Shown in pieces: positions 1-10,100 of a DNA stretch of 34,597 nucleotides. The position numbers were made by a program, and so were the translations under genes. Position 1 is the stretch's first letter. Each line of letters starts with the position of its first letter. The DNA lies in the NCBI GenBank assembly GCA_016844935.1, contig JAERTK010000308.1, positions 1 through 34,597 of the forward strand, given 5' to 3'. The notes beneath the pieces are model-generated. The model saw nothing but the letters and a program-made list of their open reading frames with translations. It was not told the DNA's origin and searched no databases. This stretch comes from Desulfobacteraceae bacterium. Lineage in GTDB: Bacteria > Desulfobacterota > DSM-4660 > Desulfatiglandales > Desulfatiglandaceae.

Positions 1-614
1 TGAAAGCCGAAGGGCACATCGATTTCATCATCAGGATTCTCTATGTGGTGCTGCTCGGGGGCGTGGGTGCCTACATGATGGCGGAAGGCGTATCATGCCT
101 CAGGAAAAAGGCAGTTTCAGATCCTGCTGATAATAGTTCGAATGCCTCTGCCTGGAATCGTTTCCTTGGCGCTCTTCCCTGGCCCGTCCGTTTCGGAAAA
201 TCCGGCATTACCCTTTCCCCCATACTTCCCCTCGCGGCCGGATGTCTGGTGGGTTTGGTGGCGGCTATTCTCGGGGTGGGCGGGGGTTTCATTATGCTCC
301 CGACCATGTGTTACGTGCTGCGTATGCCCATACGGGTGGTGGTGGGCACCAATCTTTTCCAGGAACTGCTGGTCTGCACCAATGTGACCATCCTGCAGGC
401 CACTGAAAACCACACCGTTGACCTGGTTCTCGCCCTGACACTGCTGGCCGGATCCACCGTGGGCGCCCAGCTCGGTGCCAGGTTGAGTCACCGGATAAAT
501 GCGGATACCCTCAAAATTATTTTCGCGTCGGTGGTCCTGATCATCATGGTGAAAATTTTCCTGGAACTGGTCATCGCTCCGGATCTGATGCTCTCTTTAA
601 AGGGAGAACAGTAA
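1..614 (+). CDS. TauE/SafE family permease, C-terminal part (5' end outside window)
   Basis: The reading frame is open from the first complete codon at position 3, so the true start lies upstream. The visible ~203 residues hold a hydrophobic segment, a polar linker, then the second TauE/SafE repeat: a Gly-rich helix with GVGGGF...P, a PxxxxxGTN motif and two or three more membrane helices. The family moves sulfite, sulfoacetate or other organosulfur anions across the inner membrane; the substrate cannot be read from the sequence. The stop at 612-614 is one base before the next ATG, so this gene and the TIGR02186 gene are almost certainly co-transcribed, a pairing seen repeatedly in proteobacteria. 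Family assignment is firm; transport of a sulfur anion is inferred from the family. Confidence 0.85.
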   Translation, partial: KAEGHIDFIIRILYVVLLGGVGAYMMAEGVSCLRKKAVSDPADNSSNASAWNRFLGALPWPVRFGKSGITLSPILPLAAGCLVGLVAAILGVGGGFIMLPTMCYVLRMPIRVVVGTNLFQELLVCTNVTILQATENHTVDLVLALTLLAGSTVGAQLGARLSHRINADTLKIIFASVVLIIMVKIFLELVIAPDLMLSLKGEQ

Positions 615-615
615 G

Positions 616-1404
616 ATGATGTGCGCAGGTTTCAAGAGGTCGATAGTCTGTGTGGTGTGTGCGTGTGCGGCATTTCTGGTGGTGATGTTATGGAGCGCGG
701 TTTCGGCAGCGCCTGCCGACCTTACGGTCAGTCCCCGAGTGGTCCGGATCGGCACCTGGTACGATGGTGCCAAAATTCATGTGCGTGCGGTTATCCCTGA
801 AGGGTGTCAGGCCGTACTTGAGATAAGAGGGGAACCCGCCCAAACCAGGCTCATGAGAAAGGAACAGTATTGGGGTATGTGGAAGAACGGAGCGGAAATC
901 CTTGAACAGGGCGCCCCCGCGCTCTACATGGCCATGAGTACGGACCCTGACCTGCTGAGCCGGTCGAAAAAAAGCCAGTCCTGGGGTTATGGTGCCCTGG
1001 CTGAAAGGGTTACCTTTAAAGGTGGAACACGGGAAATGGCACACCGCCAATTGTTCGACGAGTTCCTGCGGCTCAAGGAGAGCAGAGGCCGTTACGGGGT
1101 CTACCCGGGAGCTGCCACCATACAGGGTTTACCCCAGGGGGATCAGCTGGTGGAAGGGGTTTTCAACCTTCCGGCTCATTTGGTCCGGGGGAGCTACCAT
1201 GTGGCTTTGTCCGTGGTGAAAGATGGGCGGGTGGTAAAAAAAGAAATCAGGCCGCTTAAAGTTGAACTCGCGGGTTTTCCGGCTGCCATTTTCCAACTGG
1301 CCCACAGGTATGCGTTGGCCTATGGCATCCTGGCAGCGGGTATTGCCATATTAAGCGGTTTTCTGGTGGGACTTCTTTTTCATTTCATCGGGAAACCCGA
1401 ATAA
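616..1404 (+). CDS. TIGR02186 family (Alph_Pro_TM-like) membrane-anchored protein
   Basis: 262 residues. The N-terminus has a basic patch (FKRS) and a hydrophobic stretch to about residue 31 ending in an Ala-rich possible signal-peptidase site; a further hydrophobic helix lies near the C-terminus (about residues 233-258) with a short tail. The middle is predicted to sit outside the inner membrane. Length, layout and the position directly after a TauE/SafE permease match the TIGR02186/PF09608 family. The molecular function is not established; the context suggests an accessory subunit of the exporter. The start ATG at 616 follows a GGGAG at about 602-606. A second ATG directly after it (619) is an alternative start. 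Confidence 0.75.
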   Translation: MMCAGFKRSIVCVVCACAAFLVVMLWSAVSAAPADLTVSPRVVRIGTWYDGAKIHVRAVIPEGCQAVLEIRGEPAQTRLMRKEQYWGMWKNGAEILEQGAPALYMAMSTDPDLLSRSKKSQSWGYGALAERVTFKGGTREMAHRQLFDEFLRLKESRGRYGVYPGAATIQGLPQGDQLVEGVFNLPAHLVRGSYHVALSVVKDGRVVKKEIRPLKVELAGFPAAIFQLAHRYALAYGILAAGIAILSGFLVGLLFHFIGKPE

Positions 1405-1430
1405 GGCATGGCGTACGAATATCGTTAATC

Positions 1431-3437
1431 TCACGTTTCGGGCCTGAGCAATTTACCCAGGCCGGATGACCGATAGGTTTTCCGCTTTACGGCTTCCCCC
1501 AGAATTTCATGATGTTTGCTCACCAGTGTAAACCACGTGCGTGATCGCGTAATGGCGGTGTAGAGCAGTTCCCGGGTCAGCACAGGGCTCATGTGGTCGG
1601 GCAGGACCAGGGCCGTGTGTTGGAATTCCGACCCCTGGCTTTTGTGAACGGTCATGGCATAAACGGTTTCAACATGGTTGAGCTTGGATGGCAGTACTTT
1701 TTTGAGTGAACCGTCCGCCATGGGGAACACTGCCCTGAGGGTGCTTTTTTTTCGGCCCATGTCATCTTTTACCGGCAGGACGATGCCCGTATCCCCGTTC
1801 ATTAACCCCAGGCTGTAATCGTTTTGGGTGATCATGACCGGACGGCCGGGGTACCATCCGTCCCTGGAGCTGATGAGGTCTGACGCAAAAAGAAGATCAG
1901 CCGTTTTTTCATTGAGGCCTTCCACACCCCAGGGCCCTTTTCGTACCGGGGAGAGCAGTTGAAAAGCGCTGAAATCCGCAATGACCCTTCGAAGCCACTT
2001 GTCATCAGGCCCGTTTCCGGGGCCGGATCTGACCCGGTCCAGGTATGGGCGGTAGCCTTTTTTCGATTGCGGATTGCGGGTTGCGGATTGCGGATTTGGG
2101 GTGGCTGAAAGGGAATGGCCATCTAGAATCAGGCGGGCGAAGGATTCATGGTCAGGGCTGTTGGCGGTGAGGCGGGAGATGTCCTCAAAACCCATTTGCC
2201 AGATCTTTTCCACCCCTTCGGGGTTTCCCCCGTTGACGGCCCGGGAAAGGGCCCCGATTCCGCTGGTTTCTCCAAAACGGTGGTTCTTCCTCAGCAGGGT
2301 AATATGCTGGTCCAGTTGGGCGCCTGTTCCCCGAAAATCCAGAAGGTTGTACCCTGTGTGCTTTTGGATCCACGCGGCGGTCTCCGGAAGGTAATGGGCT
2401 TGATCCCCCAACTGACAGATGTCCCCCAATACGGCCCCTGCCTCTACCGAGGCCAGTTGATCCTTATCCCCCAGCAGGACCAGTCGGGCTTGTTCCGGTA
2501 AGGCGTTTAAAAGTGCCGCCATGATCTCGAGATCCACCATGGATGCTTCATCCACCACCAGAAGATCCACATGCAGGGGATTGTGCGGATTATGCACAAA
2601 ATGGCGGGTGTTGGGCCGGCTTCCCAGCAGGCGGTGGAGGGTGCTGACGTCCCGGGGCAGGATTTCACGCATGTTTTCGGGCAGTGCCGCCATTGTGTGA
2701 GCCAGGGATTCGGTCAGGCGGGCCGCGGCTTTTCCTGTAGGCGCGGCCATGCGAATGCGCAATTTATGCCCTTTTTCCAATGACAGCTGCTCTAAAAGGG
2801 CCAGCAGGAGAACCACGGTTGTGGTCTTTCCGGTTCCGGGTCCCCCTGAGATAACGCTGAACGAATTTTTTGCTGCAATGGCCGCCGCCACGCTCTGCCA
2901 GTGTACCCGGGTTTTGGCTTTTTCTTCCACGTCTCTGAGCGGTTCAAATATTGCGTCGAGACGGTTTACCAGGTCATTGGGTACGGGAAATGTGTGGGAT
3001 AATCGCCTCTGAATGTGGCGGGCCACGGTTTGGGTGTATCCCCAGTAACGCCTTAGATACAAAAGCCCGGAACACAATACCAGAGGAGTATTCCCGGGGC
3101 CGGAGGCAACCAGAGGGGATGCTTCCAGTTGAATTGCCAGGTGTGTGAGGGAAACGGTTTTCAGAATATTCGGGTGCTGGGTGGGCATTTGTCCGGCCGC
3201 TACGTCCTCGGGCGGCAAAGAGAGGGTTTTTTCAGGTGCCGAAAGCAGGGCTTCAAGGTCCAGACAGATATGGCCTCTACCCAGTTGATGACTCACAAGG
3301 GCTGCCATGAGCAATACCGGTTCGGGGGTGTCTGGCGCCTGGGTGCTTAAAAATTCCGCAAAAGCGCCATCCAGGGGCCTCAACCAGCCCATGGAAACCC
3401 AAGTCTCCCGAAGACCTGACAAATCAAGGGTTATCAA
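1431..3437 (-). CDS. recD: Exodeoxyribonuclease V alpha subunit RecD
   Basis: 668 residues, somewhat longer than E. coli RecD (about 608). RecD is the 5'-3' superfamily 1 helicase motor of RecBCD. Visible motifs: Walker A GGPGTGKTT at about residues 197-207, Walker B VVDEASMVD at about 290-298, and the C-terminal YAMTVHKSQGSEF at about 590 followed by LYTAITRSR. The start is TTG at 3437, overlapping the recB stop as TTGA; GAGGAG six bases upstream supports it, and no ATG lies in the first 15 codons. It is the last gene of thioesterase-recC-recB-recD. Oddity: a 7-bp tandem repeat encodes an NPQSATRNPQS segment at about residues 447-457, which looks like an insertion in a loop. It ends convergent to the TIGR02186 gene with no clear terminator in the 26-bp gap. 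Confidence 0.95.
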   Translation of the reverse strand: MITLDLSGLRETWVSMGWLRPLDGAFAEFLSTQAPDTPEPVLLMAALVSHQLGRGHICLDLEALLSAPEKTLSLPPEDVAAGQMPTQHPNILKTVSLTHLAIQLEASPLVASGPGNTPLVLCSGLLYLRRYWGYTQTVARHIQRRLSHTFPVPNDLVNRLDAIFEPLRDVEEKAKTRVHWQSVAAAIAAKNSFSVISGGPGTGKTTTVVLLLALLEQLSLEKGHKLRIRMAAPTGKAAARLTESLAHTMAALPENMREILPRDVSTLHRLLGSRPNTRHFVHNPHNPLHVDLLVVDEASMVDLEIMAALLNALPEQARLVLLGDKDQLASVEAGAVLGDICQLGDQAHYLPETAAWIQKHTGYNLLDFRGTGAQLDQHITLLRKNHRFGETSGIGALSRAVNGGNPEGVEKIWQMGFEDISRLTANSPDHESFARLILDGHSLSATPNPQSATRNPQSKKGYRPYLDRVRSGPGNGPDDKWLRRVIADFSAFQLLSPVRKGPWGVEGLNEKTADLLFASDLISSRDGWYPGRPVMITQNDYSLGLMNGDTGIVLPVKDDMGRKKSTLRAVFPMADGSLKKVLPSKLNHVETVYAMTVHKSQGSEFQHTALVLPDHMSPVLTRELLYTAITRSRTWFTLVSKHHEILGEAVKRKTYRSSGLGKLLRPET
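2064..2098. repeat. Heptanucleotide tandem repeat (GGATTGC-type) inside recD
   Basis: Five 7-bp units are visible on the plus strand: CGATTGC, GGATTGC, GGGTTGC, GGATTGC, GGATTTG. Read on the minus strand within recD, three units equal seven codons, so the array gives a seven-residue period (NPQSATR then NPQS). The reading frame is kept. Units of this type are familiar as intergenic tandem arrays in Desulfobacterota genomes (recollection, not checked). Confidence 0.8.
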
Positions 3438-6400
3438 TGATTCTCCTCTCTTCCGGTAAAATTTTCATCCAACTGTTCCATGAGCGCCTGTGGTGGCTTA
3501 TCCCCATAGACGCCGTTACGGTTTCGGTCAACCCCGCGCAAAAAGAGATATACCGCGCCTCCCATATCCCTCTGGTATTGGTAATGGGGGAGCCGTGCCT
3601 TGAGCAGGCGGTGCAGGGCAAGGGTATAGAGAATATATTGCAGGTCATAACGGTGGCTCAGCATGGCATCGGCCAAAGCTGTTGAACCATAAGCACGGGT
3701 GTCGTCGCCCAAGTGATTGGATTTATAGTCCATTACGTAATATCGCCCTTCAAACTCAAAAACCAGGTCAATAAACCCTTTCAGCATGCCGTTCAGGTGG
3801 ATTTCCTGAAGCGCCGGCCTTTTTGCGCCGGGCAGGACCCAATGGTTCAATGCATGATCCAGTGACGCCGTATTGACCCCGTGGGCGGCAAACAGAAATT
3901 CCAATTCGGGTCGGCATTGAGCGGGGGGCAGGTCCGCCAGGCGCATCTGCACCGTTTGATGGGGCAGGGCGAAGGGCGTTTTAAGGAGATTCTGAAACCA
4001 CAGGGTCAGCGCATCAACCCAATTCCCCCAGGCGGAGTGGCTGCAACACATTTCCACCTGGTCGTGAATCCATTGACGGTCATGGGCAACCTTGCCGAAA
4101 CCTTCATCCGCAGCCCACTCCAGAAGCCCATGGAGAAATGTTCCAGGTTCCGCTCCCTTCGGAAAATTATGAATAGAGGGTTTACGGGGACAGGTTTCGG
4201 GGGACAGGAAAACGGTTTCTTCTCCGGGCTCCAGCAGCTGATCTTCAACGGCTGACTCAGGGAAATGGAAAGGTGTTTTCTGCGAAACGATCTTTCGTTC
4301 CCGGGAAGCATAATCAGCTGGCTCTTTTAATATCCCGGAATAACTGGTAATCCGCCAGTCACGGAACACCGGAACGTTAAAAGGTAGAGCGGGTGTAAGG
4401 GATACGGTATCCCCTGTTGGTTTATACGCATCCTCTTTCGGTTCAGGGAGCGGTTCAATGGTTATGTGAGGGCAATCGCCTTTCAAGAATTGCAGCTTCC
4501 CCAAGAGATCACTGGTGGGTATCATTTCCCCCGCGGACAGCAGGTAGCCGAACCCCGATTGATGCAGGGTGCTTTTTTCCCCGTTAAGGGTTGTTTTACC
4601 CATGACCCCGATGCCCATCCAGCAGGCATATTGGGCCCGGGTTACCGCCACATAAAGGAGGCGAAGGTCCTCTGCCAGCCTTTCCCCATCAGCCGCCTCA
4701 ATATCTTCTGTCTGTGGGGACCTCACCCGTGTGACCCGACCCTGTTCATCACCACTGGTGACCAGGGCAACATTTTTTCGGGTCGCCTGGCGAAAGGAGC
4801 AGATGAAAGGTAAAAACACCAGGCGGTATTGCAGCCCCTTGGACTTGTGGATGGTGATGACCCTGATCAGCTCTTCATCGCTTTCCAGGCGAAGGAGTTG
4901 TTCTTCCAATGCGCTGGGATGCTGTTGAAGTTGATCCTCCAGCCAGCGGATCAACCCCTGGGCGCCTTCCCCCTCAAGGGCTTTGGTCTGCAGGAGTTCG
5001 GCCAGGTGCAGAAAATTGGTTGTGGCACGCTCACCGCCGGGGGCGGTCAGAATCCCCCATGATACGCCAAAATCCTGAAAAAGGGTTCGCAACATGGGTA
5101 GAACGCCCCGGTGCTGCCAGATCAAATGATAGCGGCTGAAACGTTCAACTTCCTCCTCCCAGGCCGCCTCATCTCGGTTCAAATGGTCCAGATGCGTCAA
5201 AGGGTGCCTTAAAATCGGTGTTGCCAGGGCGGCTTTGAGGGCCCATTCCTGTCCTGGGAATGCGCAGGCCCGCAGAAGATAGCGCATTTGCCGCGCTTCA
5301 TGGGAATCAAAAACAGACGTTTTATCCGAGAGGTAGACGCTGCGCACCCCCCGTTTATCCAGCGCTTTTCGAATCATGTCCGCTTCGCTCCCGGTTCGTA
5401 CCAGGACCGCCATATGCGCCGGACGAAGCGGTTCCAATGGTTCGCCCGGGGCATTCTTGAAACCGGCCCGGGGGGGTCGCTCCTGGGCCATGTTCAAGAG
5501 CCGCACCACTTCATAAGCAAACCCATCGGCCATTTCAGCCAGATAACCTTTGCGACCTGTTTTATTAACCGGTTCGCTTTGCGCCAGGTGCCGCATGTGG
5601 AGCCCGGAGAAGGGTTCATCATTGACCATCAACAGTCCTTCGGGGCCTTTTGCCGAAACCGGCTCGAATGGGATGTTGTCTTTAAAGAGAAAGGGTCCTT
5701 CGGGATATGGGTTTGCCACCCCGAACATTTGATTGACGGAATGCACCAACTCTTCGGTGGCCCGATAGTTGGCGCTCAGGGTATAGGGTTTATCCCCGGT
5801 ATCGTGTCGGGCTCGCAGATAGGTATGAATGTCCGCACCGCGAAAGGCGTAAATGGCCTGCTTTGGGTCACCGATCATGAGCAGGGCGGTCCCGGGCCGA
5901 CCACCGTAGATTCGGCTGAAAGCGGCATATTGAACGGGGTCCGTGTCCTGAAATTCGTCAATCATGGCCACCGGGAACTGATCCGAAATGCGTTGCGCCA
6001 GGTTTTCGTTTCCGGGGCGCTTAAGCGCGTTGTTTAAATGGACGAGAAGATCGTCGAAATCCACCAGCCCCTGTTGCTCCTTTTGTTGTTCATAGCGGCG
6101 TTCGATCTCTTCTGCTGCGTGAACAAAGAGGACGTTGTCAATTTCAAATTGGTTTAGTGTGTCATTGAGCCGGTCAAATGCTTCGTAGGCGGAATGTGTG
6201 GGAGGTACCCTGTTCTTGTTGGCCCCTTCCCCAAGGCCGGTGGCAGAAAATTTCAGGCGTGCCTGCTCATCCGGCAGAGGACCGTTTTCATGAACCCAGG
6301 CCTTGAGTTGATCGATCCATTTTTTTAATGAAGTGGCGCTGTATTTATGACCATTCAGGGTTTTGTCTGCCTTGGCCTGATTAACCAGTTCAATGGCGGT

Positions 6401-7105
6401 CTCAAAATCATGGGACCATTCCCGTTGTGCTGCCCGAATGGCCTGTTGGCGTTGTGCCAGCATCTCAAAAGGATCTCCCTCCGAAACCGGATCCTGGCCC
6501 AATATGGGTTTTACCCAGGTAAGCAGTCCCAGGGGTTCGGTGCATTTGATGAGGGTCAGGAGTTCCGCCAGTTGTTCGGGGGGAAGCTTATAAAAATGAG
6601 AACGCCAGTAGTCGCAGGCGGCCTCTTCCAGCAGGTCCTGGTCATCGGGCGCCAGTTCCATGTCAAAGGGGCTGCCGCATTCAAAGGCGTACTGCCGCAG
6701 CATGCGGTTGCTCCAGCTGTGAATGGTATGGATGGCCGCTTCATCCATCCAGAGGGCTGCACGTTCCAGAATCCCGGCTTTCCCAGGCCATGAGTCTTTT
6801 GGAAATTCGTGACCCAGGCGTTCAAGAAACGCGTCCCGGGTCTGTTCTCCCCGAAAAAACGCGGCCGCTTCAATCAGTTTGTTGCGAATCCGGTCCCGCA
6901 GTTCTTCCGTGGCGGCATTGGTGAAGGTGACCACCAGGATCTCCGGGGGCATGAGGGGTCTGTGAAACCCGTTTTTTCCGCCATGCCCCAGCACCAGCCT
7001 CAGGTAAAGGGCCCCGATGGTATAGGTTTTCCCTGTCCCCGCACTGGCTTCCATGAGACGAAGACCGCCCATGGGGAAGGTCAAGGGATCAAGATAATTG
7101 GCCAT
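3434..7105 (-). CDS. recB: Exodeoxyribonuclease V beta subunit RecB
   Basis: 1223 residues, near the usual RecB length (about 1180). RecB is the 3'-5' UvrD-type helicase plus the nuclease that resects double-strand breaks. Walker A ASAGTGKT lies at residues 20-27, motif II MIDEFQDTD at about 380, GDPKQAIYAFRGAD shortly after, and helicase motif VI-like LLYVAVTRAQ near residue 800. The C-terminal nuclease domain keeps GFIDLVF and the catalytic DYKSN at about residues 1108-1131, so both helicase and nuclease should be active. The ATG start at 7105 lies inside the end of recC (17-base overlap) and the stop overlaps the recD start, which suggests translational coupling through all three subunits. 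Confidence 0.96.
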   Translation of the reverse strand: MANYLDPLTFPMGGLRLMEASAGTGKTYTIGALYLRLVLGHGGKNGFHRPLMPPEILVVTFTNAATEELRDRIRNKLIEAAAFFRGEQTRDAFLERLGHEFPKDSWPGKAGILERAALWMDEAAIHTIHSWSNRMLRQYAFECGSPFDMELAPDDQDLLEEAACDYWRSHFYKLPPEQLAELLTLIKCTEPLGLLTWVKPILGQDPVSEGDPFEMLAQRQQAIRAAQREWSHDFETAIELVNQAKADKTLNGHKYSATSLKKWIDQLKAWVHENGPLPDEQARLKFSATGLGEGANKNRVPPTHSAYEAFDRLNDTLNQFEIDNVLFVHAAEEIERRYEQQKEQQGLVDFDDLLVHLNNALKRPGNENLAQRISDQFPVAMIDEFQDTDPVQYAAFSRIYGGRPGTALLMIGDPKQAIYAFRGADIHTYLRARHDTGDKPYTLSANYRATEELVHSVNQMFGVANPYPEGPFLFKDNIPFEPVSAKGPEGLLMVNDEPFSGLHMRHLAQSEPVNKTGRKGYLAEMADGFAYEVVRLLNMAQERPPRAGFKNAPGEPLEPLRPAHMAVLVRTGSEADMIRKALDKRGVRSVYLSDKTSVFDSHEARQMRYLLRACAFPGQEWALKAALATPILRHPLTHLDHLNRDEAAWEEEVERFSRYHLIWQHRGVLPMLRTLFQDFGVSWGILTAPGGERATTNFLHLAELLQTKALEGEGAQGLIRWLEDQLQQHPSALEEQLLRLESDEELIRVITIHKSKGLQYRLVFLPFICSFRQATRKNVALVTSGDEQGRVTRVRSPQTEDIEAADGERLAEDLRLLYVAVTRAQYACWMGIGVMGKTTLNGEKSTLHQSGFGYLLSAGEMIPTSDLLGKLQFLKGDCPHITIEPLPEPKEDAYKPTGDTVSLTPALPFNVPVFRDWRITSYSGILKEPADYASRERKIVSQKTPFHFPESAVEDQLLEPGEETVFLSPETCPRKPSIHNFPKGAEPGTFLHGLLEWAADEGFGKVAHDRQWIHDQVEMCCSHSAWGNWVDALTLWFQNLLKTPFALPHQTVQMRLADLPPAQCRPELEFLFAAHGVNTASLDHALNHWVLPGAKRPALQEIHLNGMLKGFIDLVFEFEGRYYVMDYKSNHLGDDTRAYGSTALADAMLSHRYDLQYILYTLALHRLLKARLPHYQYQRDMGGAVYLFLRGVDRNRNGVYGDKPPQALMEQLDENFTGREENH

Positions 7106-10100
7106 AAATGGTATCCGTTTGAAGGGTGTTCATGAGGGGTTTGTATATGCGTTCGGCCAGGGTTTTGAATCGGTTATTATCAGCTTGCCAGAGGGCATCG
7201 AAATCGGGGTAACATTTCTTTAGGTAACCGCCGTCTGCGTATCCCAGTTCTCCCGGAAAATTGTAGCCATCCCCTTCATAGGCTTTTCGAGCCATCGTCA
7301 GTGCTTTTTCCAGAACATCTACCCCGTTATTGGAAAACAGAATTTTCAGAAACGCCAACGCTGTTTTTGCCGTGATGGGGAGGGGTTGCTGAAGCCCTTC
7401 CCACCAGAACCGGACGATTTCATCCAGTCGCTGACGTGCTTCTTCCGGATAAAGGGGTGGCAATTCCGCCAGACCGTCGGGGGCCACCAGGATGCTGGTG
7501 AGCACCATTTCCTGCGCGCATCCCGCCAGATGTCCGACCCAGAGACCCACCAGGCTGTCAGGGCGTGAAATGCGCTTTTTGCTGCCCAGGATATTCTTGG
7601 GATAAAACGCCCAGCGGGAATATTTTCCGGGTTCTTTAGTTCGCAAACCGTCCAGCCAGTCCTCCAGAACCCGGGCGTCACACCCGTCAATGCGGATCGG
7701 AAACCGGATTTCCACAGGGGGGCATGCCTGTGGAAAATCTTCGGCCAGCCGGTGATGGTACTTCAGCATTTGAAGGACCGGTTCGGCGAGTTCTCCGGCG
7801 GCCAGCGATCCGAAACCGCCGGGCGGCAATTCCCCCGTGTACCGCAGCCGTTGGGCCGCCCGCTGAACGGCTTGCTGAGCTGCTTCCAGGCCTCCTGAAT
7901 TCGGGGCTGCCAGACCGGCGTTCAGCAGCATTTTTCCCTGGTTGAAAGGTGAGAGCCCATCCAGGGCAAAGGGTTCCCGGTTTCGGGTGATGTTCCCGGT
8001 GTCGTCGAAATGGACCTTCAACCTCTCATTAAAGAAGCTCCTGACGGGATTCTTGAAACATCGGATCAATTGGATCAGCCCCGGACCGGTATCGATTTTC
8101 GCTGGACCGAGTCTGTCTGGATCTGATCTCGGTTCCTGGGGATCCAGCATTTTTCGCCATTCAACCGCATGGGTGAACAGATTTCGAGATCCATGGGGTA
8201 GAAAGTAAGCCTTGCTAAAGGGCTGCAGGGGATGCAGACAAGTCAGGTGATCCAACAGGGCGCAGACGTCATCCGGTTGATTTTGCTTCTTTGGGTCGGC
8301 CTCAATCTGCCAGCCTTTCGCCAGGTAATCCCGAAGCTGGCCCACCAGAACCGACGGCATCCGCTCACTGTTGTCACTCACATTTCGGGCAATGTAGCTG
8401 ATGTGGAGTTTCTCCCGTGCCGAGAGGAGCGCCTCAAGGAACAGGTACCGGTCGTCTTCCCGGCGGGAACGGTCCCCCGGGCGAAAGAGACCGGGCGCGG
8501 CCATCAAATCAAAATCCGCAGGCGGCGTGCTGCGGGGATATTCTCCGTCGTTCATGCCCAACAGGCAGACCACCTTGAAGGGAATGGCCCGCATGGGCAT
8601 CAGGGTACAGAAATTGACCATGCCCACCAGAAAACGCTGGGACATGTTCCGGTCCTTCAGCACGCCCAGCAGAACGTCCCGAACCACCCCGATGCTCAGG
8701 GATTCTTCCAGACCGGCATCCGCACAGTCGTTTCGCCATGCGGTGATGATGTCCAAAAGAAGCCTTCGGATGAGCTGATCGTTACTGTCGACGGGCAGAA
8801 AAAAATCATCAAAGAGCGCCATGATGCGGTCATGCCAGACTTGCGGAGATCCCGGTTCCCTGAGTGCCCGCCAGTGTTTTTCCATACGGCTGATCATGAG
8901 ATACAACGGGCCGATCCGTTCGGCTTCCAAGCCGCCGATTTCATCATACGGTTCAATGTCCCGCCAGGGTTCCCCCGTGCCCACGGCGTAACCCAGCAAC
9001 ATGCGGCGCAGACCGAATTGCCAGGTGTTTTCATCAAGATCCCGCGGCAGGTCAAAGGCGGTTCGCTGCACTGCATCGAGTCCCCATCGAATACCGGCGC
9101 CATCAACCCACATCTGCAGTTTCTGCAGATCGTCTTCTCCAAGACCGAAGCGGTGGCGAAAAGCGGGAACCTGCAGGAGGTCCAGAAAATCGCTTTGGGC
9201 CATGCGGGAGGAGGGCAGATGAAGCAGTTTTTCAAAAGCGCGCATCATGGGAAGACTGGCTCTGTCAGGTTCGTCGGCGATGGCAAATGGCACAAAACGG
9301 GGGTCCTGCCGCGGCAGATTGCCGAAAACCGACGCAATATGGGGGGTGTAAACCTCTATGTCGGGGGTCATGACGATAATGTCGCTTGGCTTTAAGTCCG
9401 GGTCCCGGTTGAACATTTGGAGCAGTTGGTCCTGCAGTATTTCAATCTCTCTCTGGGGGCTGTAGGCCAGGTGAAAAGTGATGGAGCGATCGTCAGGGGA
9501 TATGTTGGATTTATTTTGGCCGGTCCCGGGCAGCGGTGCCAGGTCAAGGATCGCCTGCTGTACCCGGTTCAACAAGGGGGCATATTTTTTTTCGGGGGCA
9601 AAATCGGCAAACAGGTCAATTTCTTCAAAACGCTTCCGGTACGCCTCAGGGCGGTCGTATCCATACAGGAGACCGATATAGTCCCGTCCCTGTTTCCCCC
9701 AGGATGCCAAAAGTGGATTAACCGTGTGATGCAGAGATTCGGGGCTTGTTTTATGGGGGGGGGCGGTATGGGTAAAATGACGGGCCTGTTCGAATTTCAG
9801 CAGTTCATGGTCTTCCATGATGTCGGCCCAGTAGAACCGGCAGGGGTTATGCACAAAAAATAGCACCTGGCAGTGCCTGCCGAGCGCATGCAATGCTTCC
9901 AAGGCCTGTCCGGGAAGGGTGCTGATGCCGAAAACAATGATGCGACGGGGCAGGGTACGAGGCCTTTCTGGAAGGGCACCGGCTGTTTTCAGAAACCGTC
10001 GATGCAGACTGGAACGGCTGGTATGTCGCTCCTGACTGGGCATATCGGACTGAATCAGGCGCCATAGCTCAGCCTGCCAGTGCTGCTCCGGGGGTAGAGT

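Noticed and set aside
1405..1430. Terminator between the convergent TIGR02186 gene and recD
   Set aside because: The 26-bp gap holds no stem with a T-run on either strand.
5288..6037. Long plus-strand open frame (249 codons) opposite recB, and the 387-codon one at 8232-9395 opposite recC
   Set aside because: They lie antisense to well-conserved recB and recC and show only low-complexity, non-domain-like residues; shadows of G/C-rich codon use.
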